In this document: one piece after another, positions 1-6,923 of the stretch
How the letters are laid out: each line of letters begins with the position of its first letter
Numbering within the stretch: position 1 is the first letter of the stretch
NCBI GenBank assembly: GCA_938014885.1
Contig: CALLQI010000017.1
Coordinates: forward strand, 186,001 to 250,000
Length of the DNA stretch: 64,000 nucleotides
Source of the DNA: an uncultured bacterium
GTDB lineage: Bacteria; Planctomycetota; UBA8742; UBA2392
Direction: 5' to 3'
Program-made: the position numbers and the translations under genes
Notes under the pieces: model-generated
Database searches by the model: none
Seen by the model: only the letters and a program-made list of their open reading frames with translations
Told to the model about the DNA's origin: nothing

Positions 1-2
1 CC

Positions 3-1274
3 ATGCTCGGCCACATTGCCGGCGAAGGCTTTGTCCTTACGCCCGACTACGAAAGCGCCGATGTCGTCGTCATCAACACCTGCGGCTTCCTGCAGGCCTC
101 GCGCGACGAGAGCCTCGACTACATCGGCCGCATGATTGCGCTGAAGGAAAAGGGCAACATCAAGCGCGTCGTGGTCGCTGGCTGCATGGTCGGCAACTAC
201 CGCGCGGTGCTCGACAAAGAGGCCCCAGGCGTGGACGCGCTGGTCAGCGTCAACGACCGCACACGGCTGACCGACGTGCTGCGCGAACTCGGCACCAGCG
301 GCCAGCTTGCGCGCAGCGTGGCGATCAGCGATCCCGACGAACGCGGCACAATCTATGACGACCGCGCCCGCCTGCGCATGACGCCGCGCCATTACGCCTA
401 TCTGCGCATCAGCGAAGGCTGCGACCACAAGTGCGCTTTCTGCACGATCCCGTCAATTCGCGGCCGCTTCCGCAGCAAGCCCCGCACGCAGATCATCGAA
501 GAAGCGCGCGAACTGGCCGCCGACGGCGCCAAAGAGCTGATCATCGTCGCCCAGGACAGCACGTATTACGGCCTCGACACCGACAAGCGCAAAACGCTGC
601 ATGAACTGCTGGCCGACCTCGCCAAGGTGCAGGGCATTGAGTGGATCCGCCTGATGTACGCCTACCCCACGCAGGTCAGCGATGAGCTGATTGAGCTGCT
701 GGCCAACGAGCCCAAGCTGCTGGGCTACATCGACATGCCGTTGCAGCACATCGCGACGCCGGTGCTGCAGCGCATGCGGCGCGGCTCAACCCGCGACACC
801 ACGCTGCGGCTGATCGAGAAAATGCGCGCGCGCATCCCCCACCTCACGCTGCGCAGCACCTTTATTGTCGGCTTCCCCGGCGAAACCGACGCCGAGTTCG
901 AAGAACTGATCGCGTTCATCAAGGCCGGCCACATTGACCGGGCGGGGGCATTCCCCTTCAGCGACGAAGACCGGGCAGCCAGCTTCGCGCTTGATGGCAA
1001 GCTGCCCGCCGACGTAATCGAGCAGCGCCACCTGCGCTTCATGGAAGTGAACCGCGACCTGCTAGCCAAACACAACGCTGAGGCCGTGGGAAAGACCATC
1101 ACCGTCATCACCGAAGGCGAAAGCCAGGACCCCAAGTACCCCACGCTGGCCCGGTCCAAGGCCGACGCGCCGGAAATCGACTGCACAGTAATGCTCAAGG
1201 GAAAGCACGCCCCCGGCCAGATCCGGCAAGCCCGTGTAATCAAGAGCCTCGGCTACGACCTGCTGGCCGAGTAA
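3..1274 (+). CDS. rimO: Ribosomal protein S12 methylthiotransferase RimO (5' end outside window)
   Basis: Radical SAM enzyme that adds a beta-methylthio group to a conserved aspartate of ribosomal protein S12. The visible 423 residues hold the MTTase domain with cluster cysteines at visible residues 27 (INTCGF) and 61 (AGCMVG), the radical SAM motif C140-x3-C144-x2-C147 (GCDHKCAFC), and a C-terminal TRAM domain. The ATG at base 3 aligns inside the family (normal N-termini carry another 20 or so residues including a first cysteine in a LGCxKN motif), so the true start lies before the window. RimO is preferred over MiaB because of the TRAM and the sequence around the radical SAM motif. Confidence 0.93.
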   Translation: MLGHIAGEGFVLTPDYESADVVVINTCGFLQASRDESLDYIGRMIALKEKGNIKRVVVAGCMVGNYRAVLDKEAPGVDALVSVNDRTRLTDVLRELGTSGQLARSVAISDPDERGTIYDDRARLRMTPRHYAYLRISEGCDHKCAFCTIPSIRGRFRSKPRTQIIEEARELAADGAKELIIVAQDSTYYGLDTDKRKTLHELLADLAKVQGIEWIRLMYAYPTQVSDELIELLANEPKLLGYIDMPLQHIATPVLQRMRRGSTRDTTLRLIEKMRARIPHLTLRSTFIVGFPGETDAEFEELIAFIKAGHIDRAGAFPFSDEDRAASFALDGKLPADVIEQRHLRFMEVNRDLLAKHNAEAVGKTITVITEGESQDPKYPTLARSKADAPEIDCTVMLKGKHAPGQIRQARVIKSLGYDLLAE

Positions 1275-1280
1275 CCCGAC

Positions 1281-1308
1281 TCAGAGCCCGCTGCGCAAGC
1301 GGCGGGAC
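1281..1308 (+). repeat. 28-nt dispersed hairpin repeat, copy 1
   Basis: Starts 7 nt after the rimO stop. It reads TCAGAGCCCGC...GCGGGAC; bases CCCGCTGC and GCGGCGGG pair (8 bp including one T-G) around a GCAA loop. Four copies exist in the window (here, 1412-1438 inverted, 28861-28888, 31368-31395 inverted). No T-tract follows, so it is more REP-like than a classical terminator. Confidence 0.7.
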
Positions 1309-1411
1309 AGAGCCACAGAACGCCGGCAATCAACTTCGCCTGCGGTTCATGGCACTGTATCTGCGGCGCAAACCTTCGTGGTTCCATGTTCTGTGCGCCA
1401 CTTCTGCCTTC

Positions 1412-1438
1412 GTCCCGCTGCTTACGCTGCGGGCTCTG
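1412..1438 (-). repeat. 28-nt dispersed hairpin repeat, copy 2 (inverted)
   Basis: Reverse-complement copy of the repeat at 1281-1308, about 100 nt away, giving a head-to-head pair reminiscent of BIME arrangements. The outer CCCGC/GCGGG arms are intact and the loop reads GTAA on the minus strand. Confidence 0.65.
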
Positions 1439-1487
1439 GTTGCGCACCAGGGGTGCACTTGACGGACCCGTGGCCGGGACGGCCCAT

Positions 1488-1504
1488 GCCGGCCAGAGGC
1501 CGGC
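1488..1504. repeat. Perfect GCCGGCC hairpin
   Basis: GCCGGCC-AGA-GGCCGGC, a perfect 7-bp stem with a 3-nt loop, embedded in sequence that translates on the minus strand to the SAGLWPAW-type peptide. Likely part of a dispersed repeat; function unknown. Confidence 0.5.
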
Positions 1505-1507
1505 GCT

Positions 1508-1524
1508 CCCGAAAATCGGGTTTT
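1508..1524 (+). terminator. Weak Rho-independent terminator candidate
   Basis: CCCGA-AAA-TCGGG followed directly by TTTT. The stem is only 5 bp, and it lies about 235 nt after rimO, so it may be fortuitous. Confidence 0.3.
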
Positions 1525-1613
1525 CTGGATTCCGTGACTTGGCCTCAGGCGTTAACGGTTGCGATGTTATCGGCCTCAGTGGCTGCAACCCTTGGATTCT
1601 GGCCGATTGCGCG

Positions 1614-1641
1614 TTGACTGTGGGCTAAAATAGGATACACT
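1614..1641 (+). promoter_or_regulatory. Candidate sigma-70-type promoter
   Basis: TTGACT (1614-1619), 16-nt spacer, TACACT (1636-1641), in a local AT-rich dip about 270 nt before the glycosyltransferase start. The long leader makes the assignment tentative. Confidence 0.3.
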
Positions 1642-1909
1642 AACTTGGCGAGTGGCAGGCAGCGTGCGAAGTCCCCTCTTCCACGAGTTGTTTGAACACC
1701 CCAAGCGCAGTGCAACGATATACAACCCGTCGGCTCTGCCGACGCGAGTTCGCGGCCGAGGCATGACAACGAGAAGGTAGCTTTCGCTCTCCTTTCCGGC
1801 CTTCTCAGCGTGTCTCGGCCGTCCCATTTTTTCGGCCATCCTCGAACACCACCCTGTCCTGATTCGCCCTTCGGGAATAGGCTGTGGGGCCCTGTTGTTC
1901 AGGCTGCCC

Positions 1910-3049
1910 ATGCGTATCGGTGTCGTCTGTTACCCCACCCACGGCGGTTCCGGCGTTGTCGCCACGGAACTTGGTGCCGCCATGGCCGACAATGGCCACC
2001 AGGTGCACATCATCAGCTACGCCATCCCGTTTCGCTTCCAGTCCTTCCGCAACAACCTCAGCTATCACGAAGTCGAAGTGACGGCCTACCCGCTGTTTCG
2101 CTTCCCGCCCTATGACCTGGCGCTTGCGGGCACGATCATGGACGTGGCTGAGCAATACGGGTTGGACATCGTCCACGCGCATTACGCCATCCCCCACGCC
2201 GTCAGCGGCCACCTGGCCCGCGAAATGCTGAACGGCGCGGGCAGCAACATCCGGCTGGTCACCACGCTGCACGGCACCGACATCACGATCATCGGCCAGC
2301 AACGCGTGTTCCAGCGCGTTACGCGCTTCGGCATCCGCATGAGCGACGGCGTGACCAGCGTGTCCGAAGAACTCAAGCAGCGCGTGCTCAGCACCATCGA
2401 TTGCGGCGCAACCAACATCGAAGTCATCCCGAACTTCGTGGATACCGAGCGCTTCCAGCCCGGCTGCTGCAACGACAAGCGCAAGCAGATGGCCGCGCCC
2501 GACGAAAAGATCGTGATCCACGTCAGCAACTTCCGCGATGTGAAGCGGCCTCGCGACGTCGTGCGCGCCTTTGCGCAGGCCAGCGGCAAGCAAAAGGCGC
2601 GGCTGGTGCTGGTCGGCGACGGGCCGGAAGTCGGCGCCTGCAAAGACCTGGCCCGTGAACTGGGCGTGTTCTCGCGTTGCAGCTTCATCGGTACATACGA
2701 CGCGATCTGGGAGCTGCTGCCCCAGGCCGACCTGTTCTTCCTGCCCAGCGAATACGAAAGCTTCGGCCTCAGCGCGCTTGAGGCCATGGCCTGCGGCGTG
2801 CCCGTAATCGCCAGCAACACCGGCGGCCTGCCCGAAGTTGTCACGCCCGATTGCGGCGTGCTGCTGGCACCGGGCGATGTGGCCGGCATGGCCAAGGCCC
2901 TGACCGAGCTGCTGGGCGACGACGCCCGGCGCAAGCAAATGGGCGCGGCCGCCCGCGAACGCGCGCAAAGCCGCTTCCGCCGCGAAGCCCTGCTGCCGGT
3001 GTGGGAGGCGTACTACGAGCGCATCATGGCCACCCCGCGCCGCGCCTGA
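1910..3049 (+). CDS. bshA: N-acetyl-alpha-D-glucosaminyl L-malate synthase (BshA-like GT4 glycosyltransferase)
   Basis: Likely transfers GlcNAc from UDP-GlcNAc to L-malate, the first step of bacillithiol synthesis. The 379-residue length fits the BshA family. The N-terminus (MRIGVVCYPTHGGSGVVA), the HAHYAIPHA and TLHGTDIT blocks and the C-terminal donor-site stretch SEYESFGLSALEAMACG are characteristic GT4/BshA signatures. ATG 1910 is preferred over the in-frame TTG at 1895 because family members begin at this point. It is convergent with the S9 peptidase with no bases between the stop codons. No bshB or bshC is in the window, so another malate or sugar acceptor cannot be excluded. Confidence 0.85.
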   Translation: MRIGVVCYPTHGGSGVVATELGAAMADNGHQVHIISYAIPFRFQSFRNNLSYHEVEVTAYPLFRFPPYDLALAGTIMDVAEQYGLDIVHAHYAIPHAVSGHLAREMLNGAGSNIRLVTTLHGTDITIIGQQRVFQRVTRFGIRMSDGVTSVSEELKQRVLSTIDCGATNIEVIPNFVDTERFQPGCCNDKRKQMAAPDEKIVIHVSNFRDVKRPRDVVRAFAQASGKQKARLVLVGDGPEVGACKDLARELGVFSRCSFIGTYDAIWELLPQADLFFLPSEYESFGLSALEAMACGVPVIASNTGGLPEVVTPDCGVLLAPGDVAGMAKALTELLGDDARRKQMGAAARERAQSRFRREALLPVWEAYYERIMATPRRA

Positions 3050-5029
3050 TTACAGCCAGCGTTTAAGCCAGCCCAGCACCTCGCCGTACCAGTGGATGCT
3101 GTTCTGCGGCTTCAGCACCCAGTGGTTTTCGTCGGGGTACACCACCAGTCGGGCTTTGCGTTTCAGCGCCATGTAGGCGTTGTAGGTCTGAAGCGCCTGC
3201 GTGTAGGGCACGCGGTAGTCCTGTTCGCCGTGGATCACCAGCATCGGCGACTTGAATCCTTTGCTGTGGCGCATCGGGTTGTAGCGATCCAGCCCTTCCA
3301 GATTGCCCCAGGGCTCGCCGCCTAAGGCCTTCTCGCGCCCGGGCGCCACATCGCGCGCGAACTGCGCCTGCAAATCGCTGACGCCTGCGTGGTTCACCAG
3401 CGCCTTGAACCGATCGGTCTGCGATGCAATCCACGCCACCATGTAGCCGCCATAACTGCCGCCGGCGGCCGCCATGCGCTTTGGATGCGCCCAGCCCTTG
3501 TCAATCAGCGTGTCCGTGGCGGCCATGATGTCGGCGTAGGGCTGGTCGCCCCAGCGGCCGAGGATGCTGCGGGCGAAATCGTTGCCCCAGCCCGTGCTGC
3601 CGTGGAAGTTGACCAGCGCCGTCAGGTAGCCCGCGTTGGCGAACAGCCCGGCACACCAGCGCCAGTGCCACTGGTCTCCAAACACACCGTGCGGCCCGCC
3701 GTGAATCAGGTGCACCAGCGGCAGCTTGCCCTTGGTGCCGGCCGGCGACAGCACGAACATCTGCACGTCGTGGCCTTCGGCGCCTTTGAAGTAGACTTCG
3801 CGAACCTTGGGTGCCTTCCAGCCTTTCATGGCCGAGGCCGTGAAGCGCGTCAGCGTCGTGACCTCGCCGCTGGCCAGGTCCACCGTGGCGGCTTCGGGCG
3901 GTTTGGTCAGGCTCTGGACGCTGGTGAAGACCTTGCCGGCTGCCAGTTTGAGGCCGCTGAACCACCCGCCACGGGCCAAGCGCACGGGCGGGTTGGCGGC
4001 CGGATTGCCAAGGGTTTTCGACAGATCCAGCTTCCAGATGCTGTTGGCGCCGCGGTCTTCGGCGATCAGCACCAGCGTGCCGGCGTCGGCGAACTCCCAG
4101 TCTGAGGGCGAGTAGTCCCAATCGGGCGTAAGCACCACTTCTTTGCCCGTGGCCAACTCGTGGGCAACGAGCTTCACGCGGTCGGCGTAGAAGCCTTGCT
4201 CAGCTTGCGCGCCGTAAACCAGCCAGCGCCCGTCCGGCGAGTAACGTGGCCGCGAAGCCCCGGCCGTCGTCCAGCCTGAGATCAGCTTCGGCGTGCCTTT
4301 ACCCAGCTTTACGCGGTAAACGCCGTTGATCAGCTCGTGATACGGCTCGGGCGTGCGGTTGGCAGTGAAGGCCAGCTCTCGGCCGTCGAGCGACACGTCC
4401 CAGCTTCCGGCGGCTTCCATCTGCGGGAACAGCTTGCGCGAAGTCGGCAGCAGGTCGCGCAGCTTGCCTGTTGACAGGTCAAGATGCCACAGGTGCAGCA
4501 CCGGCCCCTGCGCGATCCAATGGTCCCAGTACCGATAAAACCGATTCTCGGTGGAATAGGCCTTCAACTTGGAAGCCTTGCGCCGCTTTTCTTCAGCGGT
4601 GGTGCTGCCTGGCGAAAAGTGCCCGTCGTGCACGGCCGCCAGAAACAGCAGACCGCTGCCGTCAGGAAGCCAGCGCGGATCGCTGACCCCCAGCGGCATC
4701 TCGGTCAGGCGGCGCGGTTCGCTGCCGTCGAACTCGTTCAGCCACAGTTGCGGCTTGTCGGCACCTTGGGCGTCGCCCGCCCCAGTGTACCTGCGCACGA
4801 AAGCAACGGCGCCGCCATCGGGCCGGAACGCGGGCTGGCTGCCCCCGGCCTCGCCGGTGATCTGGCGCAGCTTGTAGCCGCCCAGCCACAGATGCGTCGT
4901 GGCCTCGTTCTTGTCGATGTCGTGGGTCGTGACGGGCACAACCCAGGCGCTGCTGTCGGGTGTGGGCACAGCTGAACCCACGCGCGGAATCGTCCACAGC
5001 CAACGGGCGTCGAAGCTTTTGCTGCTCAC
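3050..5029 (-). CDS. S9 family prolyl oligopeptidase-type serine peptidase
   Basis: 659-residue peptidase resembling dipeptidyl/acylaminoacyl peptidases. The first 400 or so residues look like a WD40-type beta-propeller (repeats such as SDPRWLPDGSGLLFL and SRPRYSPDGRWLVYG); the C-terminal alpha/beta hydrolase carries the nucleophile S525 (GGSYGGYM), D604 (EQDYRVP) and H636 (DENHW). No signal peptide is visible, so it probably acts in the cytoplasm on oligopeptides. The start is GTG 5029, 6 nt after a GGAGGT ribosome-binding site, which decides the start. Confidence 0.93.
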   Translation of the reverse strand: MSSKSFDARWLWTIPRVGSAVPTPDSSAWVVPVTTHDIDKNEATTHLWLGGYKLRQITGEAGGSQPAFRPDGGAVAFVRRYTGAGDAQGADKPQLWLNEFDGSEPRRLTEMPLGVSDPRWLPDGSGLLFLAAVHDGHFSPGSTTAEEKRRKASKLKAYSTENRFYRYWDHWIAQGPVLHLWHLDLSTGKLRDLLPTSRKLFPQMEAAGSWDVSLDGRELAFTANRTPEPYHELINGVYRVKLGKGTPKLISGWTTAGASRPRYSPDGRWLVYGAQAEQGFYADRVKLVAHELATGKEVVLTPDWDYSPSDWEFADAGTLVLIAEDRGANSIWKLDLSKTLGNPAANPPVRLARGGWFSGLKLAAGKVFTSVQSLTKPPEAATVDLASGEVTTLTRFTASAMKGWKAPKVREVYFKGAEGHDVQMFVLSPAGTKGKLPLVHLIHGGPHGVFGDQWHWRWCAGLFANAGYLTALVNFHGSTGWGNDFARSILGRWGDQPYADIMAATDTLIDKGWAHPKRMAAAGGSYGGYMVAWIASQTDRFKALVNHAGVSDLQAQFARDVAPGREKALGGEPWGNLEGLDRYNPMRHSKGFKSPMLVIHGEQDYRVPYTQALQTYNAYMALKRKARLVVYPDENHWVLKPQNSIHWYGEVLGWLKRWL

Positions 5030-5063
5030 GGCGATACCTCCGGCCGCGAGGTTAACCTCCTAC

Positions 5064-5099
5064 CGCAAAACACAAAGGGCACGCTGTCCGCGTGCCCTT
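5064..5099 (-). terminator. Rho-independent terminator after the OmpA/Pal-like gene
   Basis: Read on the minus strand: AAGGGCACGC, 5-nt loop, GCGTGCCCTT (perfect 10-bp stem, bases 5075-5099), then TGTGTTTTG. It sits 24 nt beyond the stop of the minus-strand gene ending at 5123. Confidence 0.8.
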
Positions 5100-5122
5100 C
5101 GCTTGCCTTGCTCGGGTTGCTG

Positions 5123-5881
5123 TTACTTGCTGACTTGCGCGCCGGGGAGTGCGCCGATGCTGAGGGCGTTCGCATCGCCCAGGTACACTTCGACGCGGCG
5201 GTTACGCTGCTTGTCCTTGGCGCTGCTGCCACCAGCCAGCGGCCAGAACTCGCCGAAGCCGGCGACGAACAGGCGATCAGCCTTGGCGCCCTTGCTGACC
5301 AGGTACTCACGCACGGCCATGGCGCGCATCGTGCTGAGGTGCGTGTTGTCCTTGATGCCCTTGGCGGTCAGCTTCTTGACCGGGTCCGTGTCCGTGTGGC
5401 CGTCGATGCGGACGAACAGGTTGGCGTCCTTGTTCAGCTTGTCGACCAGGATCACCGCCAGCTTGTCCAGCTTGCCCTTCGTGCCGTCGGTCAGGTCCCA
5501 CGAGCCGGTCTTGAACAGCACGCCGCTGTCATCAAGGCGGATGCCGACCGCTGAGCCGGTGCGGACGTATTCCCATTCGTCGGAGCGCAGGCCCTTGCCC
5601 CAGATTTCCTGCATCTTGCTGATCAGGTCTTCTTCGCTGACCGTCGGGGTGCGCGAGGCCTGGTCTTTGATTTCCTGCAGCGAGCGGTCAAGCGCCATGT
5701 TGTCTGAGCGCAGCTTGTCCACTTCGCCTTCCAGCCGCGAGTTTTCGGCGGCGAGGGCGGTGTTGGCCTGCTGCTCGTTCTCAAGGCTCTTCACCGTGCG
5801 GTTGTACTCTTCAAGGGATACGCAGCCGCTGCCCAGCAGGGCTACCACGGACACAACTGCCGTCAACGCAAGCTTTTTCAT
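5123..5881 (-). CDS. OmpA/Pal-family peptidoglycan-binding lipoprotein
   Basis: 252 residues. A lipoprotein signal peptide ends in the lipobox LLGSGC with C20 as the acylated cysteine. Residues about 25-80 form a predicted coiled coil rich in E, Q, N and L (Lpp/TolB-partner-like tether), and the C-terminal 130 residues are an OmpA domain with the peptidoglycan-binding signatures DGHTDTDP and NTHLSTMRAMAVREYL. It likely anchors the outer membrane to the cell wall. ATG 5881 follows an AGGAG site with 5-nt spacing. It has its own terminator, so it is probably monocistronic. Confidence 0.88.
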   Translation of the reverse strand: MKKLALTAVVSVVALLGSGCVSLEEYNRTVKSLENEQQANTALAAENSRLEGEVDKLRSDNMALDRSLQEIKDQASRTPTVSEEDLISKMQEIWGKGLRSDEWEYVRTGSAVGIRLDDSGVLFKTGSWDLTDGTKGKLDKLAVILVDKLNKDANLFVRIDGHTDTDPVKKLTAKGIKDNTHLSTMRAMAVREYLVSKGAKADRLFVAGFGEFWPLAGGSSAKDKQRNRRVEVYLGDANALSIGALPGAQVSK

Positions 5882-5992
5882 GACTGCTCCTGGCCAGATA
5901 GGTTTCGAGGTTATGCCGCGGCGTCATCCGGCCGCACGCATCACCCATCGGCAGTCGCCGGTGCACACTTTGAAGAAAATGCGGAATCGACG

Positions 5993-6922
5993 TTATCGGC
6001 CGTCGGCGTGGCGGATGCGGCGGGCGGCTTCTTCTTGTTTGGCCTTTTCGGCCGCTTCGGCGATGGCGACGTGCTTGCGGATCTCGGTGGCCGCGCTGTC
6101 GAGCGATTCTTTCAGGCGGTCGTCGTCGCTGGCATCGGACAGCGCCTCGGCCAGTTTGGCGTCTTCGAGCGTGAACGCGCGCGGGTAGTCGCTGATCAGT
6201 TTCAGCAACTCCGATGCGGCCGCCCGCCTTTCGGCCTGCTTCTCGGCGCGGCGCACGGCCTTGAACTTCAGGCCCTTGATGCGCACTTCGACCATTCCCT
6301 GTTGTACCAGCGTCAGGTCGTCGCGTGTGGCCGTGGTCAGGCGCGCGTCGGCGGTCTTGCGGGCTTCCAGAAGCGCGTCGAAGCGTTCTTGCGTCACAAT
6401 ACTGCCGCGATCGCGCACGACGAACATCAACTCAACGGCGGCATTCTGCGCCGCGTAGCCGCCGCGCGACACGTGCTTGAGCAGCAGGGCAAAGAAGTCG
6501 GCGGTGCGCTGCTCGCCCGCTGCCTCGCGTTCAAGCTGCACGAATTCGCGCACGACGCTTAGCTTGTCCAGCTCTTCCACGTCGCTTTCAGCGGTCTGCA
6601 CCGGCTTGCCCACCAGATTGCAGCCGCCTTGCGCCACGCGTTTGAGGGCAAACAGTGCCCTCACGGCCTCATTCTTGGGCAGCAGGTTGTCGTCGGTGAA
6701 GTAGACAGTCAGTTCGCTGGCTTTTTCCTCGCCGTACAGCACCGTCTGTACCGTGACCTGTACCTGCAGTGCCGAGCCAATGCGCGTGCGCTTGGCACCC
6801 GCCACGCCCTGCACGATCAGGTCCGAGTTGGCCAGGATCACGCGGCCGAAGTTGCTTTCGTACTCCGCGCAAAGCGGGGCACCCAGCAACAGCAGCAGCA
6901 GGATCAGGGCCGGTCGGTTCAT
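5993..6922 (-). CDS. Exported protein of unknown function, coupled to the M16 protease
   Basis: 309 residues, with a signal peptide (NRPALILLLLLLGAPLCA). The mature N-terminal part is beta-rich (ANSDLIVQGVAGAKRTRIG, then VYFTDDNLL); the C-terminal 150 residues are helical, charged and rich in A, E, K and R, ending in a coiled coil. I do not recognise a family. ATG 6922 is chosen because it lies one base after the stop of the upstream M16 gene (GTAACATG), implying translational coupling, and because the signal peptide begins there. A function with the protease, for example as substrate or partner, is only inferred from this coupling. Confidence 0.7.
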   Translation of the reverse strand: MNRPALILLLLLLGAPLCAEYESNFGRVILANSDLIVQGVAGAKRTRIGSALQVQVTVQTVLYGEEKASELTVYFTDDNLLPKNEAVRALFALKRVAQGGCNLVGKPVQTAESDVEELDKLSVVREFVQLEREAAGEQRTADFFALLLKHVSRGGYAAQNAAVELMFVVRDRGSIVTQERFDALLEARKTADARLTTATRDDLTLVQQGMVEVRIKGLKFKAVRRAEKQAERRAAASELLKLISDYPRAFTLEDAKLAEALSDASDDDRLKESLDSAATEIRKHVAIAEAAEKAKQEEAARRIRHADGR

Positions 6923-6923
6923 G

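Larger units (their letters stand above)
1275..1909. other. Non-coding, repeat-bearing intergenic region
   Basis: About 635 bases without a convincing gene. The short open frames here have no start signals or family resemblance; one minus-strand frame reads GSAGLWPAWAVPA, the kind of spurious peptide produced by dispersed repeats in PVC genomes. The region holds two inverted copies of a 28-nt hairpin repeat, a separate perfect 7-bp hairpin, a weak terminator-like hairpin and a candidate promoter for the next gene. Confidence 0.7.

Noticed and set aside
1253..1588. 111-residue minus-strand frame behind rimO
   Set aside because: Its translation runs through the dispersed repeats (QSPQRKQRD, GSAGLWPAW) that recur elsewhere, so it is repeat-derived.
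4899..6188. 429-residue open frame on the plus strand
   Set aside because: Crosses antisense to the OmpA/Pal gene and its terminator; Ser/Arg-rich shadow with no domain.
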